Assembly (NCBI GenBank): GCA_011037195.1
Contig: JAAEAF010001522.1
Coordinates: 59,725 to 123,724, forward strand
Reading direction: 5' to 3'
DNA from: Triatoma infestans
Taxonomy: Eukaryota > Arthropoda > Insecta > Hemiptera > Reduviidae
Length of the DNA stretch: 64,000 nucleotides
This document shows positions 33,528 through 43,019 of the stretch, one piece after another. Both the position numbers and the translations under genes were made by a program. How positions within the stretch are numbered: position 1 is the stretch's first letter; every line of letters begins with the position of its first letter. The notes below the pieces were generated by a model. It did not search any database. It was not told the origin of the DNA and was given only the letters and a program-made list of their open reading frames with translations.

Positions 33528-36500
33528 TCAGAAATAAATAAAATATTTAATGGGAATAATTTTACCACAATAAGGTGGAAATTTGTTTGTTTTTACAAAG
33601 AAAGTTCCTCTTCCAGGCAGTAATTTTGTATATTTTCCTATTTCTTGACAATTTTCTAAAGTGCACTCGACAGTATCAGCAAGTGGAAAACTGTGAATGG
33701 AATCTTTAATTTAAGATACCACTGTTGAAAAGTGTGTATCTGTTGAAAAGTGTGTAACTAACTTCGAGAAGATATAAAACTCTTAAATATTTACCTCTCG
33801 TTTACATTCCACTTTACACCCCAAAAGGAGCACGTTGAATTCAGTGCTTCTATTAAATATTCTGATGCTCGCATGTGACTGCAAGCAACAGTTGAAACAG
33901 CAGCTGAAAATAGTAATATACTTGTTCATACAAAGTGATATTGTGAAAAAGTAATGTATGAAACCTAATCAACTAGTTCCTTCGGTTATAGCCATTTTTT
34001 CATGTTTTGACTTCATACGACTATTCATTCTGCTCAAAACAAACAGAAAAAAAATGAAAAACTCTAAATATCTAAAACATAAGTCATTTTAGAAAATAAT
34101 AAATACAAATAAGGCCTCAAAAAACAAAAGGCCATAATAATACAGCTAGTTCCTCCTCATTTAAGATATTGAGCATGAATTATAGAAACAAATGATTTCT
34201 ATAACAAGCTACAAGATTGGCTCGGTTCCCGCTATTTCCACCAGCTTAATACTGATGTCAAAATGGAATACTGGGCAGGGAGCCAAGGAACAAACTCCTG
34301 CATGGATCGCTTGAACGCTGCATGGTTTTAGGTAGCTTGAGATGCAGTGGATTTGATTTTTATTGCCAAGATTTAGCCAGCCTCTTGAAAGATCATGTCA
34401 AATTGCTTAGAAACTTTGGTGATGCTGATCAATATTAGTGATATTCTGAAATCGGCATCGACAGTTTGAAATTATAAAAAAGTATATTTCCACTGGTTTG
34501 TTGTAGGAATAAAGTTTATAGTAGCTACTGGCCCCCTAGTTGCATTAATAAATAAAATATATTTACACTAATAGATAAAATATTTCATCTACCTCATCTA
34601 CATAATTCATGTAACATTCGGAAGTTTTATTTTAATAATTATATTCAATCCAAACTTACAACTTATGTAATTGCCAATAATATCAGAAAATCCTTTCTCA
34701 TTTTTCATGCAGCCAGGCTGAGAAAATCCACCATTTATATAAAAATCAACATGTCCTACGAAAAGAAAGTAAAACAAAAAACTAGCCGAACGTAATTTGC
34801 AAGTGTAAATATTGTATTAATGACACGATTATAATCAGTTTTCATAAAATAAAGTTAATTATTACCAACTGGTTCTGCAATTCCCAAACCAAACTTTGGC
34901 CAAAAAGGTTTACCATCAGTATGTATAACATCAACAAAAGCAGCATCAGTTTTATCCAGTTTGACTGCTGGAGATTTATTTGCAAACCATGGTTGGGCTG
35001 GATCCAGGGCTGCAGTTAATTGAAAACTCCTCTTTGTAAGTACGATTATTATTATAATATTAATACAATAATGTCCAATAATGCTTGCTCTTTTTGTATT
35101 TTATACTCTTGATCATGAAATTAGTAATCTTTACTATAACTATAAATTATTTCATTGTACGGTACTGCACTAAAACTGCACTGTATTTAAATAAATTATT
35201 TAATATAGAAGGGGACTTAGATGCACTACCTTTAATACTATTACACTGATTTAAGAGTAGATTACAAAAAATGTTTTCTAAAAAATAAGTGTATATTAAG
35301 GTTGAATCCAGGATGACTTAATATATTAACCAGTAAAAAGAATGAGATTTCGTTCACCAGATAAACTTCAATTTGTATAAAGCTAAATATAATTTCCTCC
35401 CGCTATTACATTCCTCTGAGCTTTTGTAGAATATCTTTATTATTATTTAATCACTAGCTTTTAGCATTATTAATGTAATATAAGTTCTGAACACTTTTGT
35501 AAGTTTCTATTTTTTTTATAGGTCGCAATTGTAGTATTTAATTGCTATCTGTCATAAAAGAAGGGAAATATTATTTACCTGTGATATAAGACACTCTCTT
35601 CCCATTATCTCGAACATAAGAAACCAAATGTGCTCCCAGACTTTGTCCTATCAAGTGAATATCACCATTATGTCTTATATGACTCAGTAATCTGTAAATA
35701 ATGGATATTAAATTTGAAATCTAAAAATCAAAGCAGCAATAAGTTCTTCTTAAGTAATATTTGTATTAAAAGAAACAGATTGATACCTAGAAATCTGAGC
35801 TCCAACAATCCTTAAATTGGATATTGCTTGGAAGTAGTTTGGACCTGACGCGCCTTTATGCCAGTCTACTGATATCACATTTATGTCCTCCTTAAAATAA
35901 CTTATAATATTAATTTGTTTGAGAATTAAGAAATTCTTCACAAGAAGCGTATGTCTGGCTACCTAGCATAGCATTGTACACTCCATTCATGTCTTAAATA
36001 TAAGAATACAAAGAAGAAGGCATCTTCGATACAATCTGGTATTTTACATATTCAACATTACACTTTAGGAAAAAGAGAAAGCATTTGCTATTACAAAGTA
36101 CATCCATCCAGCGTTAAGACAACTTTTATCTTACTTTTATCAACATTAAAAAAAAAAAATTTGAAAAAAAAAAATGAAAAAATAAAGTAACTCCGTAAAG
36201 TTAAAAATCTTTTTTTTTTGAAACAAAGAAAAAATGAATAAATAAATGTGCATTGATAAATAGGCATTATATTATTAAAAACTGTACATAATTAATTTTT
36301 TTTAATTGCTTTTTTAAACAATATCTTACTCTTTGAAGAAGTACTGCTTCCAACTTGCGGACCCAAGATGTATTTGCAGAAGTTGCAAAACCATGCACAA
36401 TCAGTACCAGAGGTTTAAAAAAATTCATCTCTTTGATATTATCCAAATTTAATTCTTTTCGTTCTCTTTTATTCCTAAAACATTTCTTGTTCATTATCTC

Positions 36501-39500
36501 TGCCTTGATGTAAATTGGAAAAATTGTAAATATTTATAGTTTAATATTAAATTGTTAGATAAATAAGATTACAAAAAAAAAATAAAATGTTTAACGAACC
36601 TGATACTGAGAAAAAATTTGGTATTTAAGGAGTTTGGTTCCTGTGGTTTGTATCCCCATAGAGTGTTCCAAGGGTGTGATAATGAGAAACATCCCAGTTC
36701 ATGGAAGCAAACATTATTATCTCTTACCTCTTCACTAACTGCAAAATTAATTAACACAATTTTCATATAAATAGTTGTATTTCTATTATCAGCAGAAATA
36801 AATAAAACCATGTGAAATATTATCATCAATATAATATTATTGACCTACGGTATGTCAGCTTTTGTGAAATTTACTAATCAGGAAAAATTAATTACTATTT
36901 CTTTAGTTAGATTATTAAAAGATGGGGAAAGTAATAAAATATTGCAATTCTTATTATAAATAATCTGATAGAAAAAAGAAATATCAAAGGTGTTAATGGG
37001 ATTCGGCCAGGAAGATAATCTCTTAGCGAATTACTAAATGAAAATGAACCTGTTCTTTGGTTTTTATCTGAGAATCAGTCATTTTGTTGTGTTTAGAAAA
37101 ATTATAAATAACATAAAAATTGCTACTGCACAGAATTTACCTAGAACAATAAGCAATAAATTAACAATAGTTTAAATCATTTGCTTAAGGATTCTGGGTT
37201 TTGCGAACAATAGAGAATTGACATTTAAGCGCTATCTCTTGAATTTTGAAAGAATTACTACCAGCTATTATTCTTATTTCTTCAATTAGGTTTTTGTTTT
37301 CAGGTTTCAATTTTCTCTATGAATTGTTTTTCTATTTTTAGTTTTGTTCGAAATTCTCTTGGCTTTTTCATCATCGATTGTTCCCACCTTCTACTATAAA
37401 GTGGAATTGCAGGTAATATTAAACCAACCATGTTTGGTTTCATGAGATTTGGTTTCATCAGATCTTTCTATTTTTGTTGCTCAGATCGAATAACTTTAGA
37501 GAATTTAAATGAAAATTGTAGACATTTTAAAATGGAATGTTACATTTCACTTATAAGAGAAATAAAGTAAATTTTTCCTATTTTCACTTATCTGAATTCG
37601 GATTCCTTTAAATGTATGATCTTTTAAAGCTTAAAAGGATTCCATAAAATAATTTAAATTCCCGAAAAAGAAAGAGATCCACTCATATGGTGATAGTTAA
37701 AAATCTAATATATTCGAATTACAGATTTAAAAACTTATACATTCCATTTTAGAGAAAATATATATAACAAAAAATATAATAATATAAAGCTTTATATTAT
37801 TAGCTATTACAGCAACTGCCGAGTGTTGGTATGAATAAACGAAAAATTACATAATTATATTTCTTAGTATTCATTTTCAATGCTTTAGATAATTATTTTT
37901 TTATTTTCAAAACTAATTCAAACAAATTGTAGGGAAAAGATTGGGAAATGTGGCGCTGTATTTGTTTACATACGAGTTGAAAGAGGAAAAAGAATGTACA
38001 TATATAAATAACTTTCCAAAAAAGAAGAAGAAAAAATAAAGTTTAATATATCAAAAACAAACAAAAGGGCTAATAATTTAGAAACCTTAGTAGCTGCAAT
38101 ATTATAGAATAATAATAACTCTGTTAGGTATCAATTAAATTCGTTTAGAATCTAAATTTTAGAACAATGCATTATAGCGCCAAGCCAGTCTAGCATACCT
38201 CACTAATGATAGCCAATCAGCTCCATCAAACAATCCTATCACATATTCTTTAGACAGGGATAAACGTTGGAAAACAGTTTATATAAATTTAGATAATATT
38301 CAGATAACAGGACTTCTGTTAAGAAATGCATAATATGTTCCCTAGCTCTCAGCATAGCATGTATAGGCCAATGTCATCGTTGGAGTAGAGTTTTTGGTGG
38401 CATTAAGCCCGACTAGGGATTTTGGTGGATTTTGGTCGTCCTTAATTTGAATATCAAACGAACAGTCATCAGACATGTTTCGTATCTCCCTTTTCTCTTT
38501 TGTACCTACACACATTTTGTTGTGATTCAATTCTTTATACTAAACAAAGCCAGTCCGCCTCCTGGGGATGCCCCCCGAGAATCCTACGGTGGATGTACAC
38601 CATGATGGGGAGACCAGTTATCACCTACGGCGCGGTGGCTTGGTTTGGGAAGACCAAAGAAGTATCGGTCAGGAGAACTCTTGACAAGGTACAGCGGCTC
38701 GCATGCTTGTGCATGACGGGGGCTATGAGGACTTGCCCCACCGCCGGGATGGAGGTTATCCTCAATCTGTCACCTTTGCACCTAGTGGTGGAAAGGGCGG
38801 CGAAGGGGGCCCTTTTTAGGATCTCTAGGGGTGGTGCAGGAGGGGAGGGATGGCTGGGGGTTAGAGAGGTTGGTATTCTCACCTTTGGGCTCCCTCATCT
38901 GGCACCTCCCTAGGGATGGTATGGTTAAGAAGTATAGCTTCACAAAAAATTTTTCGTCGAAGCTGGGCACCAAAAGTGAGTGGAGCGAAGGATCCGCTCT
39001 GTTGGGCATTAAGGAACATGCCATAAAATGGTATACTGATGGGTCGAAGACCCTCGAGGGGACTGGGGCAGGGGTGGTTGGTCCAAGGATCAAGCACTCG
39101 GAACCCATGGGTAAATTTCCCAGCATCTTTCAGGCGGAGATATACGCTATTGGAAGATGCGTTCAATTTAACCTCGATAGGGGATATAGGAATCGGGAGA
39201 TTGTAATCCTTTCCGATAGCCAAGCAGCCATTAGAGCTCTGGGTGCACCAGTTATTAACTCTAAAATGGTTTGGGAATGCCTAGATAAACTAAACGATCT
39301 GGGCAGTAGGAACAAAGTCGCACTTTGGTGGGTGCCGGGGCATGTTGGCATTGAAGGGAATGAGACGGCCGACGCCCTGGCCAAGATAGGCGCTATGACA
39401 CCACTTTTGGGGCCGGAACCTTTTTGTGGGATTAGCGAACCAGTGTCTGTTAGAGGAACTTAAGAAGGAGGAGGAGACGAAGAGATCTCAACTCTGGTAC

Positions 39501-41861
39501 TCCCTCCCCAGGTTGCGGCAGGCCAAGATCTGCTTGGGAAATTATAACCAACGGAGGTCGGAGGCCTGCATTGGATTGAGTAAGAACAAGCTCCGCGTAC
39601 TTACGGGTTTCCTCACGGGGCATTGCCGACTTAGAGGACACCTGGCAAGCTGGGCTTGGAAAGTGACAGCTCATGCAGATTCTGTGGGGAGTTGGAGGAA
39701 ACTCCAATACATCTCCTAACAGACTGCGAGGCTGCCACTCAGAGAAGGTTCAGGAACCTGGGTAGCTACCAGGTGGAGGAGGGGGATATACCCTCTCTAG
39801 AGCCCGTCAGGGTATTAGGATTCCTCAGGGACCTCAACCTGATGGAGATATTGTAGAACGCATGTTCAATTGGGCATCCGTTCGGGTGCTATGGGCAAGC
39901 CTGTGGCACCCAGGGGGCATAGCACAATAGACCTGCTCAAGGTCGCAGTGCGTTGGCCCCCCCGCTAAAAAAAAAAGAAAAAAAAAAGAAGCCAGTCCGC
40001 CGGACATTCTCAATCTCCTTCTTCAGAAACAAACTTACCTTTAAAAGGGCCTTGACAAAAGGTACCAGATCCTAAGGTCGTCCGAGAGGAAATCTAGGCA
40101 ATCATATTTTTAGGCTAAGTTCAACCATACATTGTCCAATAAATCCTGCTTCTGATTACTTCCTGGGCCGCAATGCAGGGATACTGGTGATAGGCTGACT
40201 TAATGCCTTCAGAATGTGGTTACAATGCAATCTAAAGGGTAAATACAAAAATAAGATCCAATGCGGTTTCCAACTATATCGCGACGGTCGGAGTGTAAGG
40301 GCAAGAAAATAACTTTCTAACAAAAAAACCGCTGAACTATCTCTACTGGTTCAAGATTCAAACCTCTCATAGCCCCACACTTGACAAGCATTGACAGGTT
40401 AGCTCCCCTCTTAAGATTCCGTTACAGATGATTGACATAAATTGAGAACAAAAGAAGATTATGAAGACAGCCTTGTCTTACACCACTTGTTAAAATATAA
40501 TTAATTCAATGAGAAATAAAAGATTAACTATAAATGATCATTTATATTATGACATAATAGTGTTGTACCAAATGTTCATTTTAGCTGCAAACGAAAGATG
40601 TATTTCCCTTTAACTAATGCATTTAGACTAAATATCCTATGTATTAAAACTAATTCAAGAATAAGTTTTGTTAGATTGGTCGTCTAAAGGCAACACTGTA
40701 CTATTTTCCTAAAATTGAAAATACTTTTAAAATTAAATGCTTAGCATTTAACTTTAAAATTACATACCATTCTTTCATGTATACAATTTTAGATTTAATG
40801 TTTGCAAAGTAGTGTTACAAGAGCCATAATAATAATAGTTAAATTCTGTCCAATCCAAGATAAAACTTAGAATTCAGACAGTTGAAATTTTTTTATTTCA
40901 ACTTTAAATTGATAAAATTGTTCGTAATATGGAGTGGGAAAAAATAACATTAAGGTTAAGTTCATTTTTACTTTTTTATTCTAATTATTCTCCCTTAACA
41001 TTATCTAATATCTTTCAAATAAAGAAGAAGCTAAAATTTTATATATCTAGTTGTAAAATCAAAGTAAAATAAGATCCTTTTTAACCTACCTAAATATTAG
41101 AGAAAATTATTATGAATTAAAAGAACTAAATCTACAGAGAATATCTCTTTAGTATGTAGTTTTGGTATAAACTTTGACATTTTAAATAAAATAATTATAT
41201 CAATGAAACAATAGCTATGTTTGGCCGTACTTAATTAAACAAGCAAAAAATAATTATAGATTCGTTTCAACTTAAAAAATCATATTATAGGAACTAGTAC
41301 GTAACTTTCCTTTTTGTCTGTTATTTTCCTTTATTTGGTAAAGCTGCTACTTAAAAATTTACCAAAAATTTTTACTGTTCAATATCTTATGCTAGCCATC
41401 TTCCATGTCAGAGACATTCTGTGTCTAGAAAACTAAAGTAAGAAGGTGATATGGTAATAATTTCTGTTCCATGTTTTAAAGAATGATAATGTTATGCATT
41501 TAATTTAAAATGAAAAATGCTCGACTAGATGGTTACAAATATACATAAATATAAAATTTGATAACTTCTTCAAAATGTTTACAGTAACATTTATAATTGT
41601 TGAAAACAGCGCGCCCAGTGATGGATGGAACGCTTAACTTAATACAAAAAAAATGAAATTTTAAGTACTTTTTCGTTTATACAATCTTAAGCTGTTAATC
41701 TGTTCTCTGGAGCATAATTTTTCTTTAAATCAATCTAGAAGTTACAAGGAAAAGAGTGTCGAGTACTCACCATAACCCTTTTCAGTAGCTATAATAACAG
41801 GAAAAAATATACAACTAATTTGAGATATAAAAAGAAACATTAATTCCATTTGAACAGTCAT
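33528..41861 (-). CDS. Secreted pancreatic-lipase-family lipase / phospholipase A1-like, multi-exon
   Basis: Hydrolyses ester bonds of lipids outside the cell, probably in gut or haemolymph (family inference). Exons on the minus strand: 41861-41771, 36738-36607 (or 36600), 36499-36330, 35890-35787, 35691-35579, 35009-34866, 34755-34660, 33903-33795, 33690-33528; all introns GT-AG, phases consistent, total 373 codons plus stop. Residues 1-25 form a hydrophobic signal peptide. The oxyanion-side HGF is at about 110-112, VDWHKGA near 140, the nucleophile Ser183 in GQSLGAH, Asp206 in LDPAQPWF, VIHTDGK near 233, and His293 in ACSHMRA. The Ser-Asp and Asp-His spacings (23 and 87) are nearly those of human pancreatic lipase (24 and 87). 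Cys267 and Cys291 bracket a 23-residue lid, the full length, which favours true lipase over phospholipase A1. There is no C-terminal PLAT domain, as usual in insects. The exon 2 donor is uncertain: the 36600 site would need a frameshift in exon 3, while 36607 keeps the frame. Confidence 0.9.
38548..38559 (+). repeat. Target-site duplication, left copy
   Basis: AGCCAGTCCGCC here is repeated exactly at 39990-40001, on either side of the LINE. A 12-bp duplication is typical of LINE insertion. Confidence 0.85.
38560..39856 (+). pseudogene. LINE polyprotein C-terminus: RT thumb, RNase H, zinc knuckle
   Basis: The first frame, to about 38870, has MMGRPVITYGAVAWF and RTLDKVQRLACLCMTGAMRT, the region after the RT palm. 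A shifted frame, 38831-39463, carries RNase H, which degrades the RNA strand during target-primed reverse transcription. Its four acidic residues are all present: YTDGSK, FQAEIYAI, LSDSQAAI and ETADALAK. Another frame continues with LRVLTGFLTGHCRLRGHL. The last, ending at TAG 39854-39856, has CRFCGELEETPIHLLTDC, a CCHC knuckle. At least three frameshifts break the frame. RNase H plus this knuckle place it in the I/R1/LOA assemblage. I cannot be more exact. Confidence 0.88.
38560..39989 (+). mobile_element. I/R1-group LINE copy, 5'-truncated, inside lipase intron 1
   Basis: Precise 12-bp duplications bound the copy, and an A-rich tail (39967-39989) precedes the right one. The body is much more GC-rich than the intron. 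It starts within the thumb region after RT, runs through RNase H and the zinc knuckle, and ends in a 3' UTR with GGGGGCATAGCACAATAG, AAGGTCGCAGTGCGTTGG and CCCCCCC, which the long SINEs share. It lies antisense to the lipase gene. The clean duplication and readable protein suggest a fairly recent insertion. Confidence 0.88.
39990..40001 (+). repeat. Target-site duplication, right copy
   Basis: This is an exact copy of AGCCAGTCCGCC at 38548-38559, directly after the A-rich LINE tail. Confidence 0.85.
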
Positions 41862-41894
41862 CTTATTATTTCACATAGTCTTGCAAAATCCTTA

Positions 41895-41904
41895 CTATTT
41901 ATAG
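41895..41904 (-). promoter_or_regulatory. TATA box of the lipase gene
   Basis: CTATAAATAG on the minus strand matches the TATA consensus closely and lies 34-43 bases upstream of the start ATG (41861-41859). Transcription would begin about 25-30 bases downstream, leaving a leader of only about 5-15 bases. Insect digestive-enzyme genes often have such short leaders. The start could instead be the Met at codon 5. Confidence 0.55.
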
Positions 41905-42237
41905 CTTCTTATAATTTATTCTGATTCTATTATTAAAATGTAATTTATGTAACTGTGTGCTTTATTATATTGGTTGCCCTACATATGAAGTAGATTATCC
42001 TTCTTTTTTTTCTTTTTTTTAGTGGAAAAAGAATAAGAAATTACAATAAATGTTTTTTCAGGCGTTATTTGAAATTACAGAAATTACACTCTTTTTATTC
42101 TAATTTTTATATATCTAAGTTTTCCAATTACTTCGTGATCAGAATGCCATTTAATGTTCTCTAAATCTATATTATTTATATAACAATTATTATTAATATT
42201 ATTTTAGTTATTTTATTATTAGTTGTTCTTTTTACTT
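41905..42237. other. Upstream region of the lipase gene; nothing else recognised
   Basis: Very AT-rich. It should contain the proximal promoter of the lipase gene. No further motif can be supported by eye. Confidence 0.4.
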
Positions 42238-42834
42238 TCTTCTATTGTTTTAAGGGAAAGTATTGCGATCATGTCAAATTTTAGAAAATGAGCTTTCACA
42301 GGGAACACAAGCGTTGATAGTTTCATGAGTACAAAAGCTGTTTTTATAGAAATTTGTTTGAGTGCTTTTCAATGTCAGTAAAAGGCAATAAAGTATGGTA
42401 ACAAGTTCAACCTTGAAATCCGTTGAAATAGAGCTACGAAGACAAATCTGATCTAAAATTCAGAATCAGATTACAGGAAGCACCAATTTATAGATCGAAT
42501 TTTTTACTTTCTCTTAATATTGCTAAGAGCAAGAAGTAATGCGATCGTACCAGATTTTCAAAATTGAGTTTTCACCGGAAATACATGTTTTGGGATCCCC
42601 TATTCAGGTGCGTCTGTATATGTGTGTGTGTGTGTGTGCGTGCGTGTTGAAAGAATATCTAAAAAGTGAAAAGTTGCAGGTAGGAAAAACTTGAAATTCC
42701 ATTTAGGCTCTATCACCGCATCAGACACGAAAATTTCGTGCTAAATCTATCAACCGCAATAGCGACTTTACTGAATAATTTTTTCAGATTTTCTCGAAAA
42801 CTGTCCCAACGGTTGTCTTTAAATTTCGTATGCT

Positions 42835-42889
<55 letters not shown>

Positions 42890-43015
42890 AATACCTAACA
42901 TTTTTATTTGAAACATTTTTCCAGCAAAATTAGTTTCGGGAGTTTCTGGGGGAACAATAGCGTTATGTTTTCCTATAAAGTACCACTTCAGGTATAATAT
43001 ATCGTTTCCTTACCG
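42238..43015 (+). repeat. Dispersed repeat, two head modules and inner modules
   Basis: Head modules lie at 42252-42335 and 42515-42605 (GCGATCGTACCAGATTTTC, GAGTTTTCACCGGAAATACA, TTTTGGGATCCCC), followed by a TG run, then CAACCGCAATAGCGAC at 42749 and AGTTTCGGGAGTTTCTGGGG at 42934. The order is the same as at 59.9-60.7 kb. Confidence 0.75.
42835..42887. repeat. CA microsatellite
   Basis: About 26 CA units with one CG interruption, inside the dispersed repeat at the point where other copies carry ACATAAATA. It is likely polymorphic. Confidence 0.95.
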
Positions 43016-43019
43016 AGCT

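Larger units (their letters stand above)
36739..41770 (-). other. Intron 1 of the lipase gene, about 5.0 kb
   Basis: It runs from donor GTGAGT just after 41771 to acceptor TTTTGCAG before 36738. It is far longer than the other introns (96 to about 760 bp). A 1.43-kb LINE in antisense orientation accounts for part of its length. The rest is AT-rich and holds no other recognisable element. Confidence 0.8.

Noticed and set aside
36569..36829. An independent 86-codon gene on the minus strand
   Set aside because: Its central part is exon 2 of the lipase, bounded by an acceptor at 36738 and a donor at 36600 or 36607. The start and end are intron read-through.
38625..39707. Several minus-strand frames of 73-114 codons over the lipase intron
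   Set aside because: They are shadows of the plus-strand LINE. The plus strand carries the RNase H and zinc-knuckle motifs.
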